NCBI GenBank assembly: GCA_021812745.1
Contig: JAKAMS010000113.1
Coordinates: forward strand, 1-7,696
Direction: 5' to 3'
Length of the DNA stretch: 7,696 nt
Source of the DNA: Bacteroidota bacterium
GTDB lineage: Bacteria; Bacteroidota; Ignavibacteria; Ignavibacteriales; Melioribacteraceae
A program made the position numbers and the translations under genes. This document shows positions 1 to 6,367 of the stretch, piece after piece (positions within the stretch are counted from its first letter, which is position 1; each line of letters starts with the position of its first letter). The notes below the pieces were generated by a model. That model was not told the DNA's origin, did no database searches, and saw only the letters and a program-made list of their open reading frames with translations.

Positions 1-2
1 GC

Positions 3-593
3 ACGTTGTTCTTAGCTGCACAGTTTATAGATTTGCTCTGGCCAATTTTTTTACTTTTAGGAATAGAAAAAGTAATAATTGAACCGGGAAACACTTCCTT
101 TACACCGCTGAATTTTATTTCTTATCCTTATTCTCACAGCTTATTTGGAGTTTTAATCTGGTCGCTCTTGTTTGGTTCAATCTACTATCTAAATAGAAAA
201 AACATTAAGAGCGCATTATTGTTGGCCGCGTTAGTAATGAGTCATTGGATTCTTGATTTAATAACACACAGACCGGATTTGCTTATAATTCCCTGGAGTG
301 ATATTAAAGTGGGATTCGGCTTATGGAATTCGGTGATCTTTACAATGTTAATTGAAGGATCAATTTTCGGGGTAGGAGCTTATCTTTATATAAGCTGCAC
401 GAAAGCAGAAAACAAAAAGGGAAAAATTGGTCTTTGGAGCCTTCTCGTTTTTCTTGTTGTTATTTATCTGATGAATATCTTCGGCTCTCCTCCGCCATCT
501 GAAAAGGCGATTGCGGTTGTAGGTTTATTTCAGTGGTTGTTAGTCGGATGGGCATATTGGATAGATAAGAATAGAGCGCCGAAAGCGAAATAG
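3..593 (+). CDS. Multi-pass membrane protein, YdjM/DUF457 'metal-dependent hydrolase'-like (5' truncated)
   Basis: The reading frame is open to the left edge of the window. The first possible start, a TTG at 6, reads as an internal Leu within a hydrophobic stretch that runs directly into a D-L-L-W-P motif, so the true start lies upstream and the N-terminus is missing. Counting from that TTG, the visible 195 residues hold several membrane helices (about 5-20, 46-62, 68-84, 107-128, 142-160, 168-186). They also hold a pattern of polar residues in or near helices: D9 (D-L-L-W-P), H44 (Y-S-H-S-L), H80, D84, H88 and D91 (S-H-W-x-x-D-x-x-T-H-R-P-D). His/Asp residues of this kind are typical of the YdjM/DUF457 inner-membrane family, which is annotated as putative metal-dependent hydrolases. 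The substrate is unknown. The tail is short and basic (K-N-R-A-P-K-A-K). The gene converges on the C1 peptidase gene. The membrane location is secure, but the enzymatic role is only family-level inference. Confidence 0.7.
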   Translation, partial: TLFLAAQFIDLLWPIFLLLGIEKVIIEPGNTSFTPLNFISYPYSHSLFGVLIWSLLFGSIYYLNRKNIKSALLLAALVMSHWILDLITHRPDLLIIPWSDIKVGFGLWNSVIFTMLIEGSIFGVGAYLYISCTKAENKKGKIGLWSLLVFLVVIYLMNIFGSPPPSEKAIAVVGLFQWLLVGWAYWIDKNRAPKAK

Positions 594-630
594 AAGAGGA
601 ATGAAGTTCTTAAATAAAGAGGGTGTATTG

Positions 631-658
631 AAAAAAGGGCTTGATTTATCAAGCCCTT
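631..658 (-). terminator. Rho-independent terminator of the minus-strand C1 peptidase gene
   Basis: A perfect 10-bp inverted repeat (aagggcttga at 635-644, tcaagccctt at 649-658) encloses the 4-base loop ttta. Read on the minus strand, the stem is followed by a T-run (complement of the A's at 631-636), as in an intrinsic terminator. It lies 31 bases past the stop codon of the C1 peptidase gene. On the plus strand the hairpin is followed by A's, so it should be a poor terminator for the convergent membrane-protein gene. Confidence 0.85.
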
Positions 659-688
659 AAAAATGAATACAACAATAATTCTAAATTC

Positions 689-1858
689 TCAATTCGCAAT
701 CTGTAATTTATTTTTCAACTCCGCAGGTATTACATCTTTGTGAATCATGATTGCTATTGTTTTCAGGCGGATATACTGCTCGGAAATATACCAGTAGCCA
801 TCATATTTTGAGTTCTTTGTTCCCCAAGAATTTTTTGTGTAATAAAATTTATGACCTTCTTGATCTTTAGCAATTCCAACAATATGCATTAAATGATCAT
901 CTGTTGTTGTGCGGTTGTCAAAAGAATCTTGATGCATTTGTTGTGTTACAGCTTTTTCTGTTACCGGCTTCTCTTCGGCATCATCTTCCTTTTTGGAATC
1001 ATCTACAACCGGCAATTCTTCTTCAAGCGGAACAATTGCAATCCCTTTCTTGCGATTAAAATATTTTTCGCTCACATCTCCGTCCCAGGCAACAGAATAT
1101 CCGTTCATCAAAGCGTTATCAATAATTTTCATCAAGTCGTCAAGAGGAACGTTGTAATACAAGCCCTTACTCCAGTTGTCCGGAACCTCAAGGTCGAATT
1201 GTTTATAGAATGGATGGTGAGTGAATGATGTTAGTTCAACATAATCGTCCGGATTGAATCCCATTGCTTCAACGAAACTTTTTGGCGTGTAAGTTTTACC
1301 TTGGTATGTAAATTCTTTTGGCGGAACGTCAAGATAAATATTTAATGTTGATTCAATTACTTTCGGCCAGAGCGGAGTAATTTTTCCGCCTTTGTCTTTA
1401 TTAACTGCGTCAACAATTCCTTTAATTACAGCATCCATCTCGCCGTGATTATGCTGCACTTCGCCGATGTTCATTCCTTTGTAAACTTCTTCCGGAACAA
1501 ACCCATGATCTCGAATTACATTCATAACATCGTGAGCTTGTCCGCCTTCGCCAAAATTTGTAAGACCACTATACCGAATAAAATTTTCTGCTTTTAGCGG
1601 GTAAGCATATCGCACATTAAACATTGGAGAAAGAATATTTTCTCCTTTTCCCATTCGTATCAACTCTGTTTCAACAAATGATGTTGTTGCGAAAGACCAG
1701 CAAGTTCCGGTTTTTGCCTGATTCTTGACCGGTGTGGTTTTAATTTCTTTAACCATTTCAAATTCGTAAACGTCTTTCTTTTTCTTTCCCTGTGCGGTAG
1801 CCAGGTAAGGAAGTAAGGTTACTGCAAAAAATATTAGAGCTAATTGACGGAATTTCAT
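689..1858 (-). CDS. Exported C1 family cysteine peptidase (bleomycin hydrolase/aminopeptidase C-like)
   Basis: A 389-residue papain-fold peptidase. Residues 1-22 form a Sec signal peptide (M-K-F-R-Q, hydrophobic core, then A-T-A-Q), followed by a K-K-K-K patch, so the protein should act in the periplasm or outside the cell. The catalytic set is visible: oxyanion Gln47 and nucleophile Cys53 in N-Q-A-K-T-G-T-C-W-S-F-A, His322 in D-D-H-L-M-H-I-V-G, and Asn343 in K-N-S-W-G. The wide Cys-His spacing and the G-G-Q-A-H-D and H-G-F-V-P-E-E motifs match the C1B (PepC/bleomycin hydrolase) branch. The protein is shorter than cytoplasmic PepC (about 440-450 residues), and its C-terminus ends soon after the last core strand. 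An acidic, lysine-rich, low-complexity stretch (about 278-304) precedes the catalytic His. The ATG at 1858 has GGAGAG just upstream on the minus strand. Expected role: degradation of external peptides. Whether it is an amino- or endopeptidase cannot be told. Confidence 0.9.
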   Translation of the reverse strand: MKFRQLALIFFAVTLLPYLATAQGKKKKDVYEFEMVKEIKTTPVKNQAKTGTCWSFATTSFVETELIRMGKGENILSPMFNVRYAYPLKAENFIRYSGLTNFGEGGQAHDVMNVIRDHGFVPEEVYKGMNIGEVQHNHGEMDAVIKGIVDAVNKDKGGKITPLWPKVIESTLNIYLDVPPKEFTYQGKTYTPKSFVEAMGFNPDDYVELTSFTHHPFYKQFDLEVPDNWSKGLYYNVPLDDLMKIIDNALMNGYSVAWDGDVSEKYFNRKKGIAIVPLEEELPVVDDSKKEDDAEEKPVTEKAVTQQMHQDSFDNRTTTDDHLMHIVGIAKDQEGHKFYYTKNSWGTKNSKYDGYWYISEQYIRLKTIAIMIHKDVIPAELKNKLQIAN

Positions 1859-2008
1859 CGTCTCTCCGATTATTTATTAATTGTGATGGGAAATTTATCT
1901 ATTCGTAAAAACAAATCATAATAATTATAAAACACGAAGCTACAGAGGATTGCTTTTTAGATTGAGTAGAGATAATTTAGAATAGAATTCAAAGAAGGAG
2001 TGTAAACA
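1859..2008. promoter_or_regulatory. Divergent intergenic region between the peptidase and asparaginase genes
   Basis: This AT-rich 150-bp gap lies between two divergently transcribed genes, so it must carry the start signals of the minus-strand C1 peptidase and very probably those of the plus-strand run. I found no convincing -35/-10 pair. The best plus-strand candidate is TTGCTT (1950-1955) with GATAAT (1971-1976), whose 15-bp spacer is short. No clear operator palindrome is visible. The minus-strand ribosome site GGAGAG lies at 1862-1867. Confidence 0.4.
1995..2000 (+). promoter_or_regulatory. Ribosome binding site fixing the GTG start of the asparaginase gene
   Basis: AAGGAG lies 8 bases before the GTG at 2009. 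This start gives a complete signal peptide. A nearer GTG at 2000 is followed at once by an in-frame TAA and cannot be used. Confidence 0.75.
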
Positions 2009-3001
2009 GTGTCTTTATCAAAGAGATTTGTTCTTTTTAGTTTCTTTTTATTGATTGCTCTCACACAGATAGTTTTTCCGCAATCAACAAAATTTGGAAT
2101 TGTAATCCATGGCGGCGCCGGAACGATTTTAAAATCAAACATGTCGCCGGAAAGGGAAGCAGAGTATACGGCTAAGCTCAACGAAGTTCTTGAAGCCGGA
2201 TACAAAATTTTAAATAATGGCGGAACCGCTCTCGATGCGGTTAATGCCGCTATAAATATTATGGAAGATTCCCCTTTGTTTAATGCAGGAAAAGGCGCCG
2301 TATTAACAGAAAAAGGCGTAGCTGAACTTGACGCATCAATAATGGACGGTAAAAATTTAATGGCTGGTGCGGTTGCCGGAGTACGGCATATTAAAAATCC
2401 GATTAACTTAGCGCGGCTTGTAATGGAAAAATCTCCACATGTTATGATGGTAGGAGAAGGCGCAGAAGAATTTGGAAAAGAAAATAATATTGAAATGGTT
2501 GATAACAGCTACTTCATTACAAAAGAAAGATGGGAATCATATCAGAAAATGCTTAAGCGGGAAGAAGAGAGAAAAAAAGCTGAGAAGCATGGAACGGTTG
2601 GTGCTGTAGCGCTTGATAAAAACGGTAATCTTGCTGCGGGCACTTCAACCGGAGGAATGATGATGAAAAAATTTGGACGAGTTGGAGATTCCCCAATCAT
2701 AGGCGCAGGAACCTACGCCAACAATAACACATGTGCAGTTTCGGCTACCGGTTACGGTGAATATTTTATCCGTCTTGGCGTTGCAAAGGATATATCTGCT
2801 TTAATGGAATATAAAAATTACTCATTGAAAGATGCTGCGAATGAAGTAATAATGAATAAACTTGACAAATTGGGCGGCGACGGTGGAATAATTGCAATCG
2901 ACAAAAATGGAAATGTTGCTATGCCGTTTAATACAGACGGAATGTATAGAGGACAATATTTAAGCGGCGAAGAACCGGTTGTTAAAATCTATAAAGAATA
3001 A
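2009..3001 (+). CDS. Exported isoaspartyl peptidase/L-asparaginase (Ntn-hydrolase, plant type)
   Basis: The 330-residue product hydrolyses beta-aspartyl (isoaspartyl) dipeptides and L-asparagine. It belongs to the N-terminal-nucleophile family of E. coli IaaA and human ASRGL1, and such precursors cleave themselves into alpha and beta chains. The predicted cleavage is between Gly195 and Thr196 (H-G-T-V-G-A-V-A), which frees Thr196 as nucleophile. Thr214 (S-T-G-G), Arg224 and Asp227 (G-R-V-G-D), and Thr247-Gly248 (A-T-G-Y-G-E) keep the spacing of the IaaA active-site residues Thr179, Thr197, Arg207, Asp210 and Thr230-Gly231. The alpha chain shows I-H-G-G-A-G (33-38) and F-N-A-G-K-G (91-96). A charged linker (about 175-193) before the cut site is the part usually lost or disordered after processing. 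Residues 1-25 form a signal peptide (basic, hydrophobic core, F-P-Q), so the enzyme should be exported, unlike cytoplasmic IaaA. The start codon is GTG. It heads the plus-strand gene run. Confidence 0.93.
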   Translation: MSLSKRFVLFSFFLLIALTQIVFPQSTKFGIVIHGGAGTILKSNMSPEREAEYTAKLNEVLEAGYKILNNGGTALDAVNAAINIMEDSPLFNAGKGAVLTEKGVAELDASIMDGKNLMAGAVAGVRHIKNPINLARLVMEKSPHVMMVGEGAEEFGKENNIEMVDNSYFITKERWESYQKMLKREEERKKAEKHGTVGAVALDKNGNLAAGTSTGGMMMKKFGRVGDSPIIGAGTYANNNTCAVSATGYGEYFIRLGVAKDISALMEYKNYSLKDAANEVIMNKLDKLGGDGGIIAIDKNGNVAMPFNTDGMYRGQYLSGEEPVVKIYKE

Positions 3002-3061
3002 AAAAATTTGGATTTCTGTTAAAGAAAAAACTTCCCGGATTCTCAAAATGTAAAACCCCGC

Positions 3062-3068
3062 AAGGAGG
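3062..3068 (+). promoter_or_regulatory. Strong Shine-Dalgarno site of the DUF1761 gene
   Basis: AAGGAGG stands 4 bases before the ATG at 3073. It is the strongest ribosome binding site in the window, although the spacing is slightly short. The 71-bp gap before this gene shows no clear terminator. Confidence 0.7.
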
Positions 3069-3072
3069 AAAG

Positions 3073-3492
3073 ATGTCTATAATAGTACAAGTTAATTATT
3101 TGGCGGTTTTAGTCTGTGGTATAGTTTCAATGATCATCGGATCGGTGTGGTATAGCCCTATGCTATTGGGAAGAACTTGGATGGAGGAAGTTGATAAATC
3201 GGAAGACGAATTAAAAAAAGAATTTAATCCATTAAAGACTTATGGGATAGCATTTCTGAGTAATTTGTTTATCGCTTTTTCTTTAGCACAGTTAATGGCG
3301 CATAGCAACGCAACTACAGTTGCTGCGGGAATCCGCTTGGCGTTTCTTTGCTGGTTCGGATTTATTGTTGCGCCAATGGTTATAAATTCCTTATTCGAAG
3401 GAAAATCTTTTAAGCTTATTTTGGTTGACTCGGGGCATCATTTAATTGTGATTCTTGTTTTCGGAATTATTCTCGGCGCCTGGTCCGCATAA
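3073..3492 (+). CDS. DUF1761 family small integral membrane protein
   Basis: A 139-residue protein with four predicted membrane helices (about 6-27, 56-75, 83-105, 115-137) and one hydrophilic loop (about 36-55, rich in D, E and K) between the first two. Features of the DUF1761 family are present: N-Y-L-A-V-L near the start, W-Y-S-P (26-29) at the end of helix 1 followed by G-R-T-W-M, an A-T-T-V-A-A-G segment before helix 3, L-F-E-G-K-S-F-K-L (107-115) and G-H-H (121-123) at helix 4, ending G-A-W. The length is normal for the family, so the gene looks complete. The function of DUF1761 proteins is unknown, and no catalytic motif is evident. The gene sits between the asparaginase (71-bp gap) and the HAD phosphatase (73-bp gap), and neither neighbour suggests a specific role. 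Confidence 0.85.
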   Translation: MSIIVQVNYLAVLVCGIVSMIIGSVWYSPMLLGRTWMEEVDKSEDELKKEFNPLKTYGIAFLSNLFIAFSLAQLMAHSNATTVAAGIRLAFLCWFGFIVAPMVINSLFEGKSFKLILVDSGHHLIVILVFGIILGAWSA

Positions 3493-3552
3493 ATTATTCT
3501 TTTAATAAAAATATTTTTGAGAAGGTAATCCAACCGTCTCTATTTTGCAGAT

Positions 3553-3557
3553 AGGAA
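3553..3557 (+). promoter_or_regulatory. Ribosome binding site fixing the ATG start of the HAD phosphatase
   Basis: AGGAA lies 8 bases before the ATG at 3566. It favours that start over the in-frame TTG at 3545, which would add seven residues ahead of the conserved first beta strand and has no comparable site upstream. Confidence 0.5.
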
Positions 3558-3565
3558 TCTATTTA

Positions 3566-4213
3566 ATGAAAATTGATCTTGTTGTTTTTGATCTTGACGG
3601 AACACTAGTCAGCTCTCACGAAACAATTTATAAAGCAACACTTCATGCACTAAAAGAAATAAACATTTCTGCCGTAATGCCGGAAGATAAATTTTATAAT
3701 ATGATCGGACTTCACTTTGAAGACATCTTCCGTGAATTTGGTTTTGCGGTTCCGGATTTTGAAAAGTTTCTGAATGTTTATAAGTCAATTTATTTCAATT
3801 ACATTGACTCATCGGTTGTTTATCCGGGCGTGGAAGAAGCCATCTCCAAACTGAAAGATCAAAAAATCAAAGTAAGTTTATTAACCACCAAGGGACAGGA
3901 TCAGGCGGAATTAATTCTTAGGCATTTTTCTTTGTTTGATAAATTTGATTACGTTATGGGGCGTCGCCCGGGACTTGCGCATAAGCCATCGCCGGAACCG
4001 CTGCAAAAAATTTGTGCGGATTTGAAAACCAACATTCTGAATACTCTTATAGTCGGTGATTCCGAGATGGATATTCAGTGCGGTAAAAACGCCGGATCAA
4101 AAACATGTGCAGTAACTTACGGATATAGAACAAAATCAGAACTGCAGAAATCCTCTCCCGATTTTTTGATTGACAAAATTCTTGATGTAGAGTATATAGT
4201 TAACGGCAAATAG
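3566..4213 (+). CDS. HAD superfamily hydrolase, phosphoglycolate phosphatase-like
   Basis: A 215-residue cytoplasmic, Mg-dependent phosphatase of the haloacid dehalogenase superfamily. Motif I is D-L-D-G-T (9-13), with Asp9 as nucleophile and Asp11 as general acid/base. Motif II is Thr107 in L-L-T-T-K. Motif III is Lys140 in H-K-P-S-P-E-P. Motif IV is G-D-S-E-M-D (164-169), which supplies the metal-binding acids. The segment between motifs I and II (about 18-85) is a helical C1-type cap, as in Gph/PGMB-like enzymes, and K-P-S-P-E-P fits the same branch. Phosphoglycolate is the usual assignment, but the substrate cannot be fixed from sequence: other small phosphoesters or pyrophosphate are possible. 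The ATG at 3566 is preferred over an upstream in-frame TTG because it places motif I near the N-terminus as usual and has AGGAA upstream. It ends 25 bases before the enoyl-CoA hydratase homologue, so the two are probably co-transcribed. Confidence 0.88.
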   Translation: MKIDLVVFDLDGTLVSSHETIYKATLHALKEINISAVMPEDKFYNMIGLHFEDIFREFGFAVPDFEKFLNVYKSIYFNYIDSSVVYPGVEEAISKLKDQKIKVSLLTTKGQDQAELILRHFSLFDKFDYVMGRRPGLAHKPSPEPLQKICADLKTNILNTLIVGDSEMDIQCGKNAGSKTCAVTYGYRTKSELQKSSPDFLIDKILDVEYIVNGK

Positions 4214-4238
4214 AAATTATTTGGAACGGAAAAAGGCA

Positions 4239-4997
4239 ATGGATAAAAACGGAAAAGTTTCGACAAGTTTAATTAATGGAATTGCGACTATCTCTTTTTC
4301 TCATCCTAAAAGCAATTCGCTTTCATCAAGAATGGTGCGAGAAGTTACAAGTGCAATAGAAAATTTTGCAGAAGATAAACACGCTCACGTAATAGTAATT
4401 CGCAGCGATGGCGATAAAGCCTTCTGTGCCGGTGCATCGTTTGATGAATTATTAGAAATAAAAGATTTAAAAACCGGTAAAGAATTTTTTATGGGTTTTG
4501 CTCGCTTAATTAATGCAATGCGCAAATGCCCGAAGTTTATTGTGGCCCGCGTGCAAGGGAAAGCAGTAGGCGGTGGAATCGGAATAGCGGCTGCCGCAGA
4601 CTATACAATGGCATCCAACGAAGCATCCGTCCGTCTGAGCGAGTTAATGCTGGGTATCGGTCCGTTTGTCGTCGGTCCCGCAGTTGAAAGAAAAATCGGA
4701 AAGACTTCTTTTATAACAATGTCTATTGATGCAGAATGGCATGATGCGTTTTGGGCTAAGCAGAATGGATTATTCACAAAAGTTTTTGCTAATAGCCACG
4801 ATCTAGATGAAGCCGTTTCCGCGCTTGTAAAAAAAATTGCGGGATGTAATCTGGAGGCAATTTCCCAAATGAAAAAAGTATTTTGGGAAGGAACAGAAAA
4901 TTGGGACGAACTTCTTGAGCAGCGCGCTGAAATTAGCGGAAAACTTGTTCTAAGCGACTTCACAAAAAATTATATTAAAGCGTTTAAGGATAAATAA
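4239..4997 (+). CDS. Enoyl-CoA hydratase/isomerase (crotonase) family protein
   Basis: A 252-residue crotonase-fold protein. The oxyanion-hole segments that bind the acyl-CoA thioester carbonyl are visible: F-C-A-G-A-S (62-67) and G-K-A-V-G-G-G-I-G (107-115). In rat enoyl-CoA hydratase the catalytic pair is Glu144 and Glu164. Here the position matching Glu144 is Gly115, while Glu164 is kept as Glu135 (L-S-E-L-M-L-G), with the 20-residue spacing preserved. The I-G-P-F-V-V-G-P-A-V-E-R-K-I-G block and the W-x-G-T-E-N-W-D-E-L-L segment (216-226) resemble Bacteroidota proteins often annotated as enoyl-CoA or methylglutaconyl-CoA hydratase. With one acid only, isomerase, hydrolase or another crotonase reaction is equally possible. 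The ATG at 4239 is chosen over an in-frame TTG at 4221, because the N-terminal strand begins soon after it and a GGAAAAAGG purine run precedes it. No beta-oxidation partner gene is in the window. Confidence 0.85.
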   Translation: MDKNGKVSTSLINGIATISFSHPKSNSLSSRMVREVTSAIENFAEDKHAHVIVIRSDGDKAFCAGASFDELLEIKDLKTGKEFFMGFARLINAMRKCPKFIVARVQGKAVGGGIGIAAAADYTMASNEASVRLSELMLGIGPFVVGPAVERKIGKTSFITMSIDAEWHDAFWAKQNGLFTKVFANSHDLDEAVSALVKKIAGCNLEAISQMKKVFWEGTENWDELLEQRAEISGKLVLSDFTKNYIKAFKDK

Positions 4998-5060
4998 GAA
5001 CAAAAACTTTTCACCACTCAAACGAGAAAAATAATTGAAGAATATATTGAAAAGTTTTGT

Positions 5061-5069
5061 TGTTATAAT
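5061..5069 (+). promoter_or_regulatory. Candidate extended -10 promoter element
   Basis: TGTTATAAT matches the extended -10 consensus TG-N-TATAAT exactly. No -35 hexamer with proper spacing is seen, as is common for extended -10 promoters. It lies in the 207-bp gap after the crotonase gene and could start transcription of the VOC and beta-lactamase genes. A chance match in AT-rich DNA is a real possibility. Confidence 0.3.
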
Positions 5070-5095
5070 TCTATACAAAAATTGAAAATGATAAA

Positions 5096-5182
5096 ATGAA
5101 GTTTAGCTTTGAAATCGCGCCGCCAGGAAAACCGGAGGAGTTTACAAAATATATTGACGGCATAGTTGCAAGAAAAAAATAA
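5096..5182 (+). CDS. Possible 28-residue small ORF or gene remnant of unknown function
   Basis: ATG to TAA, encoding 28 residues beginning M-K-F-S-F-E-I-A-P-P-G and ending in A-R-K-K. The sequence looks protein-like (alternating strand, P-P-G-K-P turn, amphipathic helix E-E-F-T-K-Y-I-D) and not like noncoding AT-rich DNA, but I do not recognise it. There is no clear ribosome binding site, although an extended -10 element lies 27 bases upstream. The frame stays open back to 5069, so it may be the C-terminal end of a decayed gene. It is the only coding-like content in the gap 4998-5204. Confidence 0.22.
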   Translation: MKFSFEIAPPGKPEEFTKYIDGIVARKK

Positions 5183-5204
5183 GAGATAAACCCGAACCGA
5201 CTCT

Positions 5205-5549
5205 ATGCTTAATAATTTTAAGTATCATCATCTGGGAATTCCCACCAAAGAAAAGCGAGAGAATGAAATCTATCTCGAACAATTTAAAACTTATGTATCG
5301 GGATACAACACAAGTCCATTTCAAATTGAATGGATGCGCTTTGAAGAAGACGCTCCCTCGCCGGAACTTGTTAAGACCGTTCCCCATTTAGCATTTGAAG
5401 TTGAAGATCTGAATAAAGCAATTGAGGGAAGGGAATTATTAATTGCACCGAACAGTCCTTCGCCCGGTATTTTGGTTGCATTTATTGTTGATAACGGCGC
5501 ACCGGTTGAGTTTTTGCAGATTGACAGAACAGTCGCAAAAGACGTATAA
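5205..5549 (+). CDS. Small VOC superfamily (glyoxalase-fold) protein
   Basis: A 114-residue protein of one vicinal-oxygen-chelate unit (paired beta-alpha-beta-beta-beta). It opens with F-K-Y-H-H-L-G-I-P (5-13), the usual first strand whose His (His8 or His9) can be a metal ligand. The second module starts at V-P-H-L-A-F-E-V-E-D-L (59-69) with His61, and its last strand P-V-E-F-L-Q (100-105) supplies Glu102. Histidine and glutamate at these places are the typical VOC metal ligands, so a metal-dependent lyase, isomerase or binding role is plausible. VOC members include glyoxalase I, epimerases, dioxygenases and antibiotic-binding proteins, and nothing here picks one. The length equals one VOC unit, so a homodimer would be expected. 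The ATG lacks a good Shine-Dalgarno sequence. The beta-lactamase follows after 26 bases and is probably on the same transcript. Confidence 0.82.
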   Translation: MLNNFKYHHLGIPTKEKRENEIYLEQFKTYVSGYNTSPFQIEWMRFEEDAPSPELVKTVPHLAFEVEDLNKAIEGRELLIAPNSPSPGILVAFIVDNGAPVEFLQIDRTVAKDV

Positions 5550-5575
5550 CCATAAGACGCTAACGGGAAACTAAA

Positions 5576-6367
5576 TTGAAGAAATACCAGATTTTATTCA
5601 TTATGTTTTTGATTGCAACCGTTACAGTCGCGCAGAATCAAAAAAACGATTCGTTAGCAATCGAAAAAATATTTGATGGACACACCGGGGCAATTGTATT
5701 GTTCAATATGCAGAGCAAAGAATATTTAAGATACAACCGCGTGCGATGCTCGGAAAGATTCTTGCCCGCCTCTACTTTTAAAATTCCAAATTCATTAATT
5801 GGTTTAGAAGCCGGAATTATTCCCGACGAAAATTTTGTGATTAAATGGGATGGAGTTAAACGCGAGAATGAGGAATGGAATAAAGATCACACACTTGCAA
5901 CGGCAATTAAATTTTCTGTTGTTCCATATTACCAAGAATTAGCCCGCCGTGTGGGGCGCGGTCGTTTTAGCGGATACTTGGAGAGAATCGGCTATGGGAA
6001 TAAAACCATAGGAGAAGAAATTGATACTTTCTGGCTCGATAATTCATTGAAGATCTCAGCGGATGAACAAATTGATTTTTTAAAACGTTTCTATGAATAT
6101 AAACTTCCGTTTTCAGAACGATCAATTAATATTGTAAAAAAGATTTTGCCCGAAGAAAAATATCCTAACTCACTTTTGAAATTTAAAACCGGAGCCGAAA
6201 CTAAAGAAGGCGGAAAATGGCTCGGCTGGATTGTAGGCTATGTTGAAAAGAAGAGTAATGTTTATTTCTTTGCATTGAACATTGAAGCGAAAACTTACGG
6301 AGAAACGCGCGAGCTGCGCGATAATCTCTCTAGAAAAATATTAACAGAGCTAAAAATGATTGAATAA
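5576..6367 (+). CDS. bla: Exported class D (OXA-type) beta-lactamase
   Basis: A 263-residue serine beta-lactamase that hydrolyses beta-lactams in the periplasm. Residues 1-20 are a signal peptide ending V-T-V-A-Q. All class D motifs are present in order: S66-T-F-K69 (nucleophile Ser66, and Lys69, the lysine that is carbamylated in this class), S114-V-V116 (the S-x-V motif), Y140-G-N142, Trp153 in D-T-F-W-L (the Trp that contacts the carbamylated Lys), and K204-T-G206 followed by G-W-I-V-G-Y. R-F-L-P-A-S-T-F-K-I-P-N and the L-P-F-S-E-R-S segment (177-183) are also typical. The length is normal for the class, and no frameshift or lost residue is seen, so the enzyme is probably active. Its spectrum cannot be predicted. 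The apparent start is TTG at 5576, since no ATG or GTG stands ahead of the signal peptide, with a weak GGGA 7 bases upstream. The stop codon abuts a peptidase remnant. Confidence 0.95.
   Translation: MKKYQILFIMFLIATVTVAQNQKNDSLAIEKIFDGHTGAIVLFNMQSKEYLRYNRVRCSERFLPASTFKIPNSLIGLEAGIIPDENFVIKWDGVKRENEEWNKDHTLATAIKFSVVPYYQELARRVGRGRFSGYLERIGYGNKTIGEEIDTFWLDNSLKISADEQIDFLKRFYEYKLPFSERSINIVKKILPEEKYPNSLLKFKTGAETKEGGKWLGWIVGYVEKKSNVYFFALNIEAKTYGETRELRDNLSRKILTELKMIE

Noticed and set aside
893..1228. 111-codon plus-strand ORF inside the C1 peptidase gene
   Set aside because: It is the antisense shadow of a gene with clear catalytic motifs. Its product is a Phe/Ile/Cys-rich string with no family pattern.
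1957..2205. 82-codon minus-strand ORF across the asparaginase start
   Set aside because: It overlaps the signal peptide and first strand of the asparaginase on the opposite strand, with no protein-like pattern of its own.
4601..4963. 120-codon minus-strand ORF inside the crotonase gene
   Set aside because: Antisense to well-conserved crotonase sequence. It is Ser-rich, has no ribosome site, and resembles no family.
5003..5058. Inverted repeat AAAACTTTTC (5003-5012) / GAAAAGTTTT (5049-5058)
   Set aside because: The arms are nearly all A and T with a 36-base loop and no T-tract, so it is likely chance in AT-rich DNA and not a terminator or operator.
5142..5387. 81-codon minus-strand ORF across the VOC gene start
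   Set aside because: Shadow of the VOC gene, with no ribosome site or recognisable motif.
6306..6320. GC-rich, near-palindromic stretch at the end of the beta-lactamase gene
   Set aside because: It encodes the R-E-L-R-D-N segment expected at the class D C-terminus. The repeat is imperfect and explained by codons.
689..6367. Idea of a drug-resistance island (bleomycin hydrolase-like peptidase, VOC protein, beta-lactamase)
   Set aside because: The C1 enzyme is an exported peptidase transcribed away from the others. The VOC protein has no feature pointing to bleomycin or fosfomycin resistance, and unrelated metabolic genes lie between. Only the beta-lactamase is a supported resistance function.
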